A stretch of DNA of 64,000 nt from an uncultured Aliiroseovarius sp. (GCF_947497285.1 NZ_CANMFT010000004.1:369595-433594); one strand, 5' to 3'; shown: positions 39,668 to 49,251, counted from the first letter of the stretch. A program made the numbers and translations. Notes: generated by a model not told the origin, from the letters alone.

Positions 39668-40572
39668 CAGCGTTTCTCCTGCAGGACCGTCTTTGCGGCT
39701 TGGCCAGTGGCAAGAAAGGCGACCAGCGCGGCAAGCGGCGGAATGGCCAGCGGCCAAAGCCACTGCCAGCCTTTGAAGCCCAAACCCGTCAGAAAGCTCG
39801 CCTGATCTCCCGCTGGCGGCAAAAGAAACACGGCAAGTGAGCCCAGCAGCGTGCCGACAATCGCCCCGCTGAGGGCACGCAGCGTATAGCGACGCACAAA
39901 GGCACGGGCGATGTAATTGTCACGCGCACCGACAAGGCGCAGCACCCGGATAACCTGTTCATTGGCAGACAGGGCGGCCGAGGCTGCCAGCGTAATCACG
40001 ACAGCCGCCAATGCCGCGATCAACACGATAGCGACAAATCCCAGTTGCCGAAGGCGGTTCGCTGCGCGCACAAGCGGTTCGCGCCACCGCGCATGATCGT
40101 CCAGCACGGCACCCGGCGCCTCGCCAGCCAGCCGGGCTTTCAACCCCTCTGCGTCAATTCCCTCTTCGTCCTCGATCACCTCGACCAGGCGGGGGATCGG
40201 AAGCTGGTCAAGCGGCAGGTCGGGTCCGAACCACGGCTCCAGCAAAGCGCGCTGTTCGTCTTGGCTGAGTGGACGGGCCTCTTTGACGCCCGGTGTTGTT
40301 GCCAACACTTCGGTCACGGCAAGCACTTGAGCGTCCATCTGATCTGCTGGCGCACTGATGCGAATGGTCGAGCTTTTGGCAAGCGCTTCCCCCCAGCGAT
40401 CCGCCAGTCGACCCGTGGCCAGCGACAACGCGAGCGCGAAAACCGCAAGAAACGCCATCGAGGCCGCCGCAAACACCGTCAGGCGCGCGGTGTATCCCGT
40501 GGGCGGCACGACGCGATCGGCTTGGGCATCCCCTGCCACGAAATGCAACAACTTGGACAGGCGCGCATTCAT
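39667..40572 (-). CDS. ftsX: Cell division protein FtsX
   Basis: 301 residues. Cytoplasmic N-terminus, TM1 (AASMAFLAVFALALSLATG), a periplasmic domain of about 120 residues (SSTIRISAPADQMDAQVLAVTEVLATTPGVKEARPLSQDEQ), then three more membrane segments. With FtsE it forms a transporter-like complex that activates septal peptidoglycan hydrolases. Overlaps ftsE by four bases (ATGA). Confidence 0.93.
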   Translation of the reverse strand: MNARLSKLLHFVAGDAQADRVVPPTGYTARLTVFAAASMAFLAVFALALSLATGRLADRWGEALAKSSTIRISAPADQMDAQVLAVTEVLATTPGVKEARPLSQDEQRALLEPWFGPDLPLDQLPIPRLVEVIEDEEGIDAEGLKARLAGEAPGAVLDDHARWREPLVRAANRLRQLGFVAIVLIAALAAVVITLAASAALSANEQVIRVLRLVGARDNYIARAFVRRYTLRALSGAIVGTLLGSLAVFLLPPAGDQASFLTGLGFKGWQWLWPLAIPPLAALVAFLATGQAAKTVLQEKR

Positions 40573-41243
40573 AGGTCGGCCCCCGCATGCTGGACGGTTT
40601 TGTTGGCGATGCGCAACACCCGTGCCTGCACCTGTGCCTTGGCGGACCGGATCAGGTTCATGTCATGGGTGGCGATCAAGATTGTCTTGCCCATACGGTT
40701 AAGCTCCACAAGTAATTTGAGCAACCGCAGCGACATGTCCCAATCCACGTTTCCCGTCGGTTCGTCCGCCAGTATCACGTCGGGCGACATAATAACGGCA
40801 CGGGCCAAGGCTGCGCGCTGACGTTCGCCCCCCGACAATTCGGGCGGCTTGGCGGCACGTTGCCGTGACAGGCCGACCCACGCCAGCAAGTCTTCAAGCT
40901 CGGACTCATCGGACAGGCTGCGACCGGAGACCGTAAGCGGCAATGCGACGTTTTCTGCCACGTCCAAGTGATCAAGAAACTGACAATCCTGATGCACCAC
41001 GCCAATGCGGCGGCGCACCTGCGCCACGTCATCGCGGGTCAATTGCCGTGCGTCCCGCTCAAACAGGGTCACACGCCCCTTTGAGGCAATCAATTCGCCA
41101 TAGCAAAGCTTCATCAAAGTAGTTTTACCGGCCCCTGACGGCCCGGTGAGAAAATGAAACGACCCCGGCGCAAGTTTCAGGGAAATTTCGGACAAGAGCG
41201 TGCCTGCTCCATACCCGTAGGACACTTGTTCCAGCTCGATCAC
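40569..41243 (-). CDS. ftsE: Cell division ATP-binding protein FtsE
   Basis: 224 residues. ABC ATPase with Walker A GPSGAGKTTLMKLCYG, signature LSGGERQRAALARA, Walker B VILADEPTGNVD and the switch His (IATHDMNLI). First gene of ftsE-ftsX-plsC-PPOX on the minus strand. Divergent from the zinc-ribbon membrane protein gene, 157 bases away. Confidence 0.96.
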   Translation of the reverse strand: MIELEQVSYGYGAGTLLSEISLKLAPGSFHFLTGPSGAGKTTLMKLCYGELIASKGRVTLFERDARQLTRDDVAQVRRRIGVVHQDCQFLDHLDVAENVALPLTVSGRSLSDESELEDLLAWVGLSRQRAAKPPELSGGERQRAALARAVIMSPDVILADEPTGNVDWDMSLRLLKLLVELNRMGKTILIATHDMNLIRSAKAQVQARVLRIANKTVQHAGADL

Positions 41244-41400
41244 ACACTGTCCTCTCGGTTGCTTGGCGACAGTTTTGCCTCAGCTAAGCAATTGTTTCAA
41301 TGCAGAGCTTGCAAAGGTTTGATTTTCGCAGTGAAACTGCCATATTAGGGTCGAAATGGCAGGTAAAGCCTTGGGTTAACCCGAGGGATTGAGGATAAGA

Positions 41401-42342
41401 ATGCGTCTGGTTTGCCCGAATTGCGGCGCCCAATACGAAGTAGATGACCGCGTCATGCCCGAAAACGGGCGGGACGTACAATGTTCAAATTGCGGCCATG
41501 CTTGGTTCCAACAGCCGCCGCAATCGGTGGAGGACAGTGCCGTTGCGGCACAGCCACCACAGAAAGATGACGACGCAGACAGCGACACGCTTGCCGATGA
41601 TATTGGTGCGCTTGTTGGTGAAGACGGCTATGACGCGTCCTTCGATCTTGACCAAGATGACGAAGAAATCGCCGACGAGGTGGCTGAGGACGACCTGCCC
41701 GACGCCGATGTTTCCGACCCTGATGTGTCCGACGCTGATGTGTCCGACGCTGAATTGCCCACCGCGGACCTTCCCAAGACAGACCTGCCTGTGCGTGAGC
41801 TGGATGAAAATGTCCGCACCATCTTGCAAGAAGAAGCAGATCTCGAGCTGCAGGCACGGCACGCCGAACAGGACAATCTTGAAACCCAGTCCGACCTGGG
41901 ATTGGACGACGCCCCCGCAACAGACGATGATGGCGTTAAGTCCCGTATCGCGCGTCTGCGCGGCTATGACGACGAGATAGATCAACCAGTCATCGCCGAT
42001 GATCTGAAGGGGCGCGATGTTCTTCCCGACATAGAAGAAATCAATTCGACGCTGGATGCCCGGGAAACAGATCCGGGAAATCTAAGCCCGGATGATCCCA
42101 TGCTGGAAACCAGCAAAACCGGTGGCTTCCGGCGCGGGTTTGTGTCCGCGGTCGTCATCTTCTGCCTTTTGGCGGTGCTGTATATCTTCGCCCCCGCCAT
42201 GGCTGAACGGTTCCCGGCAGCGCAACCTGCCCTTGATCAATATACTGCCGTGGCCGACAAAGTGCGCCTTGGTCTGGAAGAATTGATGCGCTCTGCGATT
42301 GGGAAGATGCAGGGGCTGATCGATAAGCCGGACAACGGCTAA
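41401..42342 (+). CDS. MJ0042-type zinc-ribbon, single-pass membrane protein
   Basis: 313 residues. N-terminal zinc ribbon Cys5-x2-Cys8...Cys28-x2-Cys31 (LVCPNCGAQYEVDDRVMPENGRDVQCSNCGHAW), a long acidic linker, one membrane helix near 242-264 (GFVSAVVIFCLLAVLYIFAP) and a short 47-residue tail. The linker contains six 5-residue units (DADVS, DPDVS, DADVS, DAELP, then TADLP and KTDLP) from four 15-base tandem DNA repeats at 41701-41760. Such proteins are conserved next to ftsEX in alphaproteobacteria; function unknown. Confidence 0.85.
   Translation: MRLVCPNCGAQYEVDDRVMPENGRDVQCSNCGHAWFQQPPQSVEDSAVAAQPPQKDDDADSDTLADDIGALVGEDGYDASFDLDQDDEEIADEVAEDDLPDADVSDPDVSDADVSDAELPTADLPKTDLPVRELDENVRTILQEEADLELQARHAEQDNLETQSDLGLDDAPATDDDGVKSRIARLRGYDDEIDQPVIADDLKGRDVLPDIEEINSTLDARETDPGNLSPDDPMLETSKTGGFRRGFVSAVVIFCLLAVLYIFAPAMAERFPAAQPALDQYTAVADKVRLGLEELMRSAIGKMQGLIDKPDNG
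41701..41760 (+). repeat. Four tandem 15-base units in the zinc-ribbon gene
   Basis: Units GACGCCGATGTTTCC, GACCCTGATGTGTCC, GACGCTGATGTGTCC and GACGCTGAATTGCCC, coding DADVS, DPDVS, DADVS and DAELP. In frame, so length changes alter the acidic linker by five residues at a time. Confidence 0.85.
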
Positions 42343-42551
42343 CATCACCAACTGACCTTCTGGAAGCGCGCCCGCTTCGCTGAAACAGGCGCGTGCATTG
42401 CGCTTGTCCGTCAGGCCTGGAAGAAGCCGTTGGGGAATCCCCGCCTGAGCAAGGGCTGCGGTCTGCTACCTCTGCAAATCTGTTGCTATGGAGTGAGCGT
42501 CAGTTCAGTATTCTTCGGGCCTACCTCAGGACCCAGAAAGACTGGAAGACA

Positions 42552-43340
42552 ATGGCCGACCGATCCAAAACTCTTATCGAGATTTGCCATCAAGCAGGGC
42601 ATCTGGCTGCCCGGTATTTTGGTGAACAGGACAAACTTGTTATCGACCACAAGGGGCACCAGGATTTCGTGTCCCAAGCTGATCGGAATGTAGAACTGTT
42701 GACGCGGGACTTGTTGCTTAAAGCCTTTCCCGACGATGCGATCGTAGGGGAGGAACACGCGCCAAGCGAAGGCACGTCGGGGTTTACGTGGGTCATTGAT
42801 CCGATTGACGGCACCACCAACTTCGTCAATGGCATACCGGCTTGGACCGTGGTGGTCGCTGGTGTCCAAGATGGTGCCACGCAAATCGGCGTCATCCATG
42901 ATCCCTGCAATGCAGAGACGTTTGTCGCGGTGCGCGGGGGTGGCGCGACATTAAACGGCGCGCCTTTGCAGCTGCAAGATATCCGCCCGTTGTCGCAGGG
43001 CACGGTGGGCGTCGGCTATTCCAACCGTGTTGATGATCGTGGCATATTGAGGTTGGTTTCAGGCTTGATCGACGACGGAGCGATGTTCTACCGAAACGCG
43101 TCGGGCGCACTTTCGCTCGCCTATGTCGCGGCGGGGCGGCTTTTGGGATACTCAGAAGAACACATGAACGCATGGGACTGCCTTGCGGGCCAACTTATCG
43201 TCGCCGAAGCAGGTGGACGGGTCGAGCAGCAAGATGCAGATGCAATGATCCGCGACGGGGGGCGCGTCGTTGTTGGCACATCGGCCGTGTTCGATCGACT
43301 TTTGGAGATTTCTGAAACCGCTTTCCAAAAAAGCCCTTAA
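42552..43340 (+). CDS. Inositol monophosphatase family protein
   Basis: 262 residues of the FIG superfamily: metal-site Glu in IVGEEHAPSEG, WVIDPIDGTTNFVNGIPAWTVVVAG, and WDCLAGQLIVAEAGGRV. Hydrolyses a sugar or polyol phosphate (inositol-1-phosphate, or histidinol-phosphate in HisN-type members). It converges with the AfuC-like gene across a 4-base stop overlap, so it ends the sugar-phosphate importer block. Start at 42552 (MADRSKTLIEICHQAG); the longer frame starts within non-coding sequence. Confidence 0.9.
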   Translation: MADRSKTLIEICHQAGHLAARYFGEQDKLVIDHKGHQDFVSQADRNVELLTRDLLLKAFPDDAIVGEEHAPSEGTSGFTWVIDPIDGTTNFVNGIPAWTVVVAGVQDGATQIGVIHDPCNAETFVAVRGGGATLNGAPLQLQDIRPLSQGTVGVGYSNRVDDRGILRLVSGLIDDGAMFYRNASGALSLAYVAAGRLLGYSEEHMNAWDCLAGQLIVAEAGGRVEQQDADAMIRDGGRVVVGTSAVFDRLLEISETAFQKSP

Positions 43341-44410
43341 GCTTCAGGCAACAAAACGGGCCCTTTGTGGGTGAAGCCGACTGTTACGTCCGACCCGATC
43401 TCAAGCGGGGCGTCGACGTCGTCTTGCACGCCAAACATCGTGCCGAAGCTCGCTTCAAGTGTGTATTCCATACGAACACCAACATATGTCGCCTTTGCGA
43501 TACGCGCGCTGAAGCCATTTTCAGCACCGATGACCAACCGCGACGGTCGCACCGCAAGCTTCGCGGGACCAACAAGAAGACCGCGGGCGGGCAACACATG
43601 TCGGTAGCCCTCTATCGAAATTGTCGCGGTGTCGTTTTCCACACTGTCAATCATGCAGGGCACGATGTTCGCCTCGCCGATGAAATCCGCGACGAACTGG
43701 TCAACGGGCGCGTCATACAATTCGCGCGGCGACCCGATCTGAGCAATCGCTGCGTTGCGCATGACGACAATTTCGTCCGAAACGGCAAGCGCCTCTTCCT
43801 GATCATGGGTGACATAAACCACGGTCAGGCCAAGGTCTTTCTGAATGGCGCGAATATCCTCGCGCACCTGACGGCGCAGCTTTGCGTCCAGATTGGACAG
43901 GGGTTCGTCGAACAGCAAAACCTGCGGCTCCAGCACCAAGGCGCGCGCAACGGCAACGCGTTGCTGTTGGCCACCAGACAGCTCGCTGGGCAAGCGATTG
44001 TCGAACCCCTTGAGGCCGACCAGCTCAAGCCCCGCTACCGCGCGTTCACGTGTTTCTGTCTTGGAAAACCCCGAAAATGTCAGGCCGTAAGAGACGTTTT
44101 CAAGAACGCTCATATGCGGGAATAGCGCGTAGGATTGAAACACCATCGACACGTCACGGTCGGTGGCGGGCAAGGTGGTGACATCACGGTCGCCGATCAA
44201 GATGCGCCCTTCGGTTGCCATTTCCAGCCCCGCGATCATCCGCAATGTTGTGGTCTTGCCGCAACCAGACGGCCCCAGCAGAGTGACCAGTTTGCCGGTT
44301 TCAACCGACAGGTTGATATTGTCGACGGCCACCACATCGCGCCCAAAGCGCTTTGTGACACCCTCGAACCGGACGGGGGCGGCTTTGCCGGTGATCAGTT
44401 TCTCGTTCAT
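43337..44410 (-). CDS. ABC transporter ATP-binding subunit, AfuC/FbpC type
   Basis: 357 residues. Walker A GPSGCGKTTTLRMIAG, signature LSGGQQQRVAVARALVLEPQVLLFDEPLSNLD, switch His in VYVTHDQEEALAVSD, and a C-terminal TOBE region (GLLVGPAKLAVRPSRLVIG). Same class as iron(III), phosphonate and putrescine importers. Encoded next to a fused two-permease protein and an AfuA-like receptor, it is the energy subunit of that importer. Confidence 0.93.
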   Translation of the reverse strand: MNEKLITGKAAPVRFEGVTKRFGRDVVAVDNINLSVETGKLVTLLGPSGCGKTTTLRMIAGLEMATEGRILIGDRDVTTLPATDRDVSMVFQSYALFPHMSVLENVSYGLTFSGFSKTETRERAVAGLELVGLKGFDNRLPSELSGGQQQRVAVARALVLEPQVLLFDEPLSNLDAKLRRQVREDIRAIQKDLGLTVVYVTHDQEEALAVSDEIVVMRNAAIAQIGSPRELYDAPVDQFVADFIGEANIVPCMIDSVENDTATISIEGYRHVLPARGLLVGPAKLAVRPSRLVIGAENGFSARIAKATYVGVRMEYTLEASFGTMFGVQDDVDAPLEIGSDVTVGFTHKGPVLLPEA

Positions 44411-44412
44411 GT

Positions 44413-46626
44413 CTACTCTCCCGCGCCGAATTGCGTGCGGCGTCCTATTTTGGTGCGACCCACAAGAATTTGGAGCAATCCGACCGCCGCCAGCATCACC
44501 ACGATCAGCGTGGTCGAATATGCGATGGCAAGGCCGTAGTCGTTATTTTCAACTCGTCCGATGATATAGCTGGTTGCCATGTCGTATTCCGCAGACACCA
44601 AGAAGATCACCGCCGAAATCGCCGTCATCGCGCGCACAAAACTATAAACCAAAGCGGCCAAGATCGCGGGTCGCAACAAGGGCAGGATCACACGCCGGAA
44701 GGTCTGCCAGGAATTTGCGCCCAGCGTCAGCGAAGATTCGTCGAGCGATTTATCGAGCTGGCTCATCGACGCGATCCCGGCGCGCACGCCAACCGGCATG
44801 TTGCGGAAAATGAAGCTGATGATCAGGATAATGCCTGTGCCCGTAATCTCGATCGGGGGGACGTTGAAGGCCAGAATATAGCTGACACCAATCACTGTGC
44901 CGGGGATGGCGAAGCTGAGCATTGTGCCGAATTCAAACGCATTCTTTCCGGCGAAAGTCTGGCGGGTCAGAAGGTAGGCGGTGATCAGCCCGACAATCGC
45001 GGTAAGAGGCGCGGCAGCGGCAGCGATGTAGATCGTCGTCCAAAAGCTGTCCCAAGCAGCACCGGTCCAACGGATACCGCTCTCCTCTATCCGCACAGAA
45101 AACGCGGTGATGTAGTGCTTGAAGGTCAGCGAATTATTGACGCCCCACAGTTCAACCACGCTGCCATACAGGATCATGCCATAGACGATAATGGTGAACA
45201 TGCCCCAAACGCCTGCGGCAATGAAAACCGGCACGGCCAGTCCATTGGGCATCAACGGGTGAACACCTGCGTCCCCTTTGCCAGAGACGGTGGTGTAGCT
45301 TTTTTTCCCCAGCCACATGCGCTGCGCGTAAAACGCGGACAACGTGAAGAACAATAGCACCATTGCCAATACCGCTGCGCGGCCTTGGTCATATTGCGCG
45401 CCAACGATGGCGAAGAAAATCTCGGTCGACAGCACGTCGAAATTGCCACCAAGCACCAGTGGATTGCCGAAATCCGCCATGCTTTCAATAAAGCCTAGCA
45501 GGAACGCATTCGCCAATCCGGGCCGCATGAGAGGCAATGATACTGTGCGAAAGGTCTGCCAGCGGTTTGCGCGAAGCGTCTGCGCGGCTTCTTCCATGGA
45601 AGGCGAGACACCTTCGACCACCCCAATCAGGACGAGGAACGCAATCGGTGTGAACGCCAAAGTTTGTGCGATCAACACGCCCGGCATGCCGTAGAGCCAG
45701 CGCGTTGGTTGAATCCCGAACAGCTCGGCAAAGAACTGGGTGACCGACCCTGACAGGCCGAACAGAAGGATCAGCGCCAGACCGATCACGAAAGGTGGTG
45801 TGATGATTGGCAGCACGGTCAGGGCGCGCAGCGCGCGTTTGTAGCGAAAGCCAGACCGTGTCACGACCAGCGCAAAGACCAGCCCCAGAACCGTCGTCAG
45901 AACACCGACAAGGATCGCCAGAAACAGCGAGTTCCATGCCGCGCCACACCGTCCACCGGCAAAGCATCCCAGCCCCCAAAGCCGGTCGTCGAAGAATTTA
46001 GAGGCGAACACGGCGGCGGAGTATCCGCCCTCTTCCGTGATGAATGCGGCCAGTAGCATTTTAGCGATGGGGAAAAAAACAAAGGTGGTCACGATGACAA
46101 TCACGCCGCCAATGGCGCTGACTACGAAGACATCGCCGTTGATTGCGCCGCGCGCGGCAATGCCTTGAGTGAACAGGAAAAGAAAGGCAGACGCGACGAT
46201 CAACGCGCCATAGCCCATACCATATTGTCGGTCATCAAGGTCGCCAAACAGGGCGGTCAACCAGTCAAATGTATAGCCGCGAATGCCGATGCCAAAGCCC
46301 TGCGCGATCAGCCAGCCAAAGCCGACGGCCCCCGCAAGGATCAACACAATCGCGTAAAGTGGATCACTTTTCTTGCGCCGAACGACAAGAAATGGTGCCG
46401 CCAATGGCAACAGAAGCGGCGCCAACCACAGCTTTTCGCCTTGCCCAATCAGAAACGCCGCTGGCGCGAAATCTTCGTCAAATGGATAGCCGTCAACCAG
46501 CCATTTGAACGACAGGAACCCATCTTCAACCCCATACCAAGGCAGAAGCAAAAACCCGACCCACCCGGCAATGATCCAGAAGATCAGCGCCGGATGGGCG
46601 GTCGATTCATTTAAGTCTCCGCGCAA
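44413..46626 (-). CDS. ABC transporter fused permease, AfuB type
   Basis: 737 residues with two permease domains in tandem, each ending in the EAA-type loop: VEGVSPSMEEAAQTLRANRWQTFRTVSLPLMRPGLANAFLLGF and LDKSLDESSLTLGANSWQTFRRVILPLLRPAILAALVYSF. AfuB of Actinobacillus has the same fused design. Start is uncertain; the listed TTG (MRGDLNESTAHPAL) has no clear ribosome site, and the stop of the receptor gene lies four bases upstream. Two bases separate its stop from the ATPase gene. Confidence 0.88.
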   Translation of the reverse strand: MRGDLNESTAHPALIFWIIAGWVGFLLLPWYGVEDGFLSFKWLVDGYPFDEDFAPAAFLIGQGEKLWLAPLLLPLAAPFLVVRRKKSDPLYAIVLILAGAVGFGWLIAQGFGIGIRGYTFDWLTALFGDLDDRQYGMGYGALIVASAFLFLFTQGIAARGAINGDVFVVSAIGGVIVIVTTFVFFPIAKMLLAAFITEEGGYSAAVFASKFFDDRLWGLGCFAGGRCGAAWNSLFLAILVGVLTTVLGLVFALVVTRSGFRYKRALRALTVLPIITPPFVIGLALILLFGLSGSVTQFFAELFGIQPTRWLYGMPGVLIAQTLAFTPIAFLVLIGVVEGVSPSMEEAAQTLRANRWQTFRTVSLPLMRPGLANAFLLGFIESMADFGNPLVLGGNFDVLSTEIFFAIVGAQYDQGRAAVLAMVLLFFTLSAFYAQRMWLGKKSYTTVSGKGDAGVHPLMPNGLAVPVFIAAGVWGMFTIIVYGMILYGSVVELWGVNNSLTFKHYITAFSVRIEESGIRWTGAAWDSFWTTIYIAAAAAPLTAIVGLITAYLLTRQTFAGKNAFEFGTMLSFAIPGTVIGVSYILAFNVPPIEITGTGIILIISFIFRNMPVGVRAGIASMSQLDKSLDESSLTLGANSWQTFRRVILPLLRPAILAALVYSFVRAMTAISAVIFLVSAEYDMATSYIIGRVENNDYGLAIAYSTTLIVVMLAAVGLLQILVGRTKIGRRTQFGAGE

Positions 46627-46629
46627 CGT

Positions 46630-47655
46630 TTATTGCGGCAACGTCGAGACGTCTTCGTCCCATTTTTGCAGCAAACGCTTACGTTCATCCGATGACCCGT
46701 ATTTCTTGAAATCATAGTCAATCAACGTGATCGAAGACATATCGGGTGCCGATGGCGACGTTTCTGACCCTTTATTCGAGGGCACTTGGAAAGCATTCAC
46801 CTCAAGCGCGAGGTTTTGCGCTTCTGGTGTCAACGCCCAGTCATAAAACTTCTGCGCCTCTTCTATGTTGCGTGCGCCTTCGATGATCGACATCGAGCCG
46901 ATTTCGTAGCCCGTGCCCTCGCACGGCGCGACAACCTTGATCGGGAAGCCTGATACTGCCTGCTTCACGGCGTCATGCATAAAGACGATGCCGATCGTGT
47001 TTTCACCACGCCCAGCGGCCTTGATCGGGGCAGAGCCAGATTTGGTGTATTGGTTGATGTTGGCGTGAAGACCTTTCATGAATTCAAAGCCCTCATCCTC
47101 GCCCAAAAGCTGCACCATGGACGCCAGCGTCGTGTAGGCCGTGCCCGATGAGTTTGGGTTCGCCATTTGAACATGGCCCTTGTATTCCGGCTTCAATAGA
47201 TCCTTCCAGCAGGTAGGCTCTGGCAGATTGTTCGCCGCCAAAAGGTCGGTGTTGTATCCATAGCCAAGCGCGCCAGAGTAGATGCCAATGGTCTTGTTGT
47301 CCGCACCTTCGGCCTGGCTGATTGCCCAGGCGTGAAGCTGGTCGCGCATCGGTGACATGTAAGCTGCGGTCAGGTTTTCTTCCGCCGCTTGCAGATGCGG
47401 ATCACCGGTGCCGCCCCACCAGACATCGCCCTTGGGGTTCGCGGATTCCGCTTTGATTTGGGCAAACGTTTCGCCCGATGATTTGCGGGTCATGTTGACA
47501 TCAATGCCCGTCGCATCTTCAAAACTCCGCGCCATAAGCTGGCACCAGTCCTCCTGTGCCGAACAATACAATGTCAGCTTGTCGGCTTGAGCGGCCGACA
47601 TGCTTGCCGTCATTGCAACAACAGACGTCAAAGCAAGTGTCTTAAATTTCTTCAT
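46630..47655 (-). CDS. ABC transporter substrate-binding protein, AfuA-like (sugar phosphate or iron)
   Basis: 341 residues from ATG 47655, with signal peptide MKKFKTLALTSVVAMTASMSAAQA. Body of the iron(III)/AfuA receptor family (LTLYCSAQEDWCQLMARSFEDATGIDVNMTRKSSGETFAQIKAE, GDVWWGGTGDPHLQAAEE). His227 and Asp228 (VFMHDAV) and Glu251 (GTGYEIGS) have the same spacing as the His205/Asp206/Glu229 sugar-binding set I recall for AfuA of Actinobacillus pleuropneumoniae. That and the two phosphatase neighbours favour a phosphosugar ligand over iron. From memory, not alignment. Confidence 0.85.
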   Translation of the reverse strand: MKKFKTLALTSVVAMTASMSAAQADKLTLYCSAQEDWCQLMARSFEDATGIDVNMTRKSSGETFAQIKAESANPKGDVWWGGTGDPHLQAAEENLTAAYMSPMRDQLHAWAISQAEGADNKTIGIYSGALGYGYNTDLLAANNLPEPTCWKDLLKPEYKGHVQMANPNSSGTAYTTLASMVQLLGEDEGFEFMKGLHANINQYTKSGSAPIKAAGRGENTIGIVFMHDAVKQAVSGFPIKVVAPCEGTGYEIGSMSIIEGARNIEEAQKFYDWALTPEAQNLALEVNAFQVPSNKGSETSPSAPDMSSITLIDYDFKKYGSSDERKRLLQKWDEDVSTLPQ

Positions 47656-47920
47656 GGTCGTCCTCCCTTGCATCACCCTTTTGGGCGATATTTTCTTTTA
47701 CCCAGACGCTTGGTGCGCTTCTTGTTGGGAATGGTCCCGATCTTTTTTTGCTCGGTTGGGACTCAGCAGATCAGTCCAGCCTAGCGCGTTTACAAAATTT
47801 TGGAAGTAAATCGATCACCGCTGGGATCGGTTGCAGAAAAACGAAACCTATCCATCTTGCTGAAAATCGCACAAGTATGAAGGGGCGAATGCCATCTGGG
47901 TGAAATGGGGTGTACCTGAA

Positions 47921-48568
47921 ATGATCCACGCAACGTTGCATACAAAGGAGGGCGAAAGCGCCACAACATCAGCGACGTGGCAGCAAGACATTTTGCAACG
48001 CGGATACACCGCCTTCATTTTCGATTGCGACGGAACACTGGTCGAGAGCGCTGACGTTCACTTCACAGCTTTTCATGAAGCGGCCAAGGATCAAAACTGC
48101 AACCTTGAGCGGGATTGGTATTTCGCACGCACCGGTCTGGATCGGCTGACACTCTTTCGGGAGTTTGCAAATGATACCGCGAATGATTTTGATATTGAGG
48201 CCGCGGTTGCGCGTAGCATTTCCCTGTTCACAGAAATGAGCGATCGCGTTTTGCCGATTGTCGAGACAGAACGCCTCGCCAAAAAACTCTGCCGCGATTT
48301 CCCCCTTGCGGTCGGCACGAATGCGGAAAGGAGCGTCGCTGAGGCCTCTCTCACCGCAACGCACATGCTGGAATGTTTCGACCATGTCGTCTCAATATCA
48401 GACGGGTTCAAACCCAAACCGTCGCCAGAAATCTTCAAAAAGGCAGCACAGTTGCTGGGTGCGCCGCGACTCCAGACCTTGGTCATCGAGGACTCCAAGC
48501 AGGGTGTCCACGCTGCACTGAACGCAGGCTTAGACGTTATTGAGATCAAGGAAATTCGGGCGCCGTAA
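47921..48568 (+). CDS. HAD-family phosphatase (beta-phosphoglucomutase-like)
   Basis: 215 residues from ATG 47921. Motif I FDCDGTLVES (nucleophile Asp), motif III KPKPSPEIF and motif IV IEDSKQGVHAALNAGL place it in HAD subfamily IA with the helical cap. Likely hydrolyses a sugar phosphate. It is divergent from the AfuA-like receptor gene over 265 bases, which suggests that the ligand is imported and then dephosphorylated. Confidence 0.88.
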   Translation: MIHATLHTKEGESATTSATWQQDILQRGYTAFIFDCDGTLVESADVHFTAFHEAAKDQNCNLERDWYFARTGLDRLTLFREFANDTANDFDIEAAVARSISLFTEMSDRVLPIVETERLAKKLCRDFPLAVGTNAERSVAEASLTATHMLECFDHVVSISDGFKPKPSPEIFKKAAQLLGAPRLQTLVIEDSKQGVHAALNAGLDVIEIKEIRAP

Positions 48569-48732
48569 ACTCGACGCAAAATGGGGTCTCCCAAAAACGC
48601 AAAAGAGTGGTGATAGGAAATGGCGTCGCGTCCACTAAGTCGATAGGTTTCATGAAACTGGCGGACGGGGAGAGGAAGAGATTGCCTCAGATGTAAGTAT
48701 GTCGTTCGATCTAAAGCGAAAGAGGAGGAACA

Positions 48733-49251
48733 ATGGGACAGCGGCTGGAAAGACTGTGCCTGACCTTGCTGGGCGCCGGACTGGTCGTGCTGATGCTCGC
48801 GATTGTATTGCAGGTGATCTGCAGCGCGCTGGACGTTAATCCGGTGCTGTCATTCGCACATGCCCATGCCTTTGTCGGAGACGCGATAACGCTGAACTCG
48901 CTCTTGGACCTGCAATGGCATTTGCTGGTGATCTGCGGGCTTCTTCCCGCGGGCTTGGTGTGGATAACCAACCGCCATGTGCGGGTGGATTTTTTGTATG
49001 AGGGCCGAAGTGACAAGACGAAGGCACGGATCAACCTTCTGGGCAATCTTCTTTTTGCTGCGCCGTTCCTTGCGCTGGCGTTACCTGCCTCTTGGGCATT
49101 CATGCAGCGCGCGTGGCGTTCGGGTGAAGCGTCCAGCAACGGCGGGCTGAACGATCTTTGGTTGATCAAGGCCGTTTTGCCCCTTGGGCTTGGTCTTCTG
49201 ACCTTTGCCATTGTTGTCGAAACAATCCGCATCCTGCGGCACGTGCGATGA
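48733..49251 (+). CDS. TRAP transporter small permease (DctQ type)
   Basis: 172 residues, four membrane segments (LCLTLLGAGLVVLMLAIVLQVICSA; LLVICGLLPAGLVWI with NRHVRVDFLYEGRSDK; LLGNLLFAAPFLALALPAS; AVLPLGLGLLTFAIVVETIRIL). The R-V-D segment in the loop is the family signature. AGGAGGAAC precedes the ATG. Overlaps dctM by four bases, so it is one operon with the two genes that follow. Confidence 0.93.
   Translation: MGQRLERLCLTLLGAGLVVLMLAIVLQVICSALDVNPVLSFAHAHAFVGDAITLNSLLDLQWHLLVICGLLPAGLVWITNRHVRVDFLYEGRSDKTKARINLLGNLLFAAPFLALALPASWAFMQRAWRSGEASSNGGLNDLWLIKAVLPLGLGLLTFAIVVETIRILRHVR

Noticed and set aside
46630-47655. Calling the receptor an iron(III) importer
   Set aside because: The family label is common for such proteins, but the His/Asp/Glu spacing and two phosphatase neighbours favour phosphorylated sugars; kept open in the entry.
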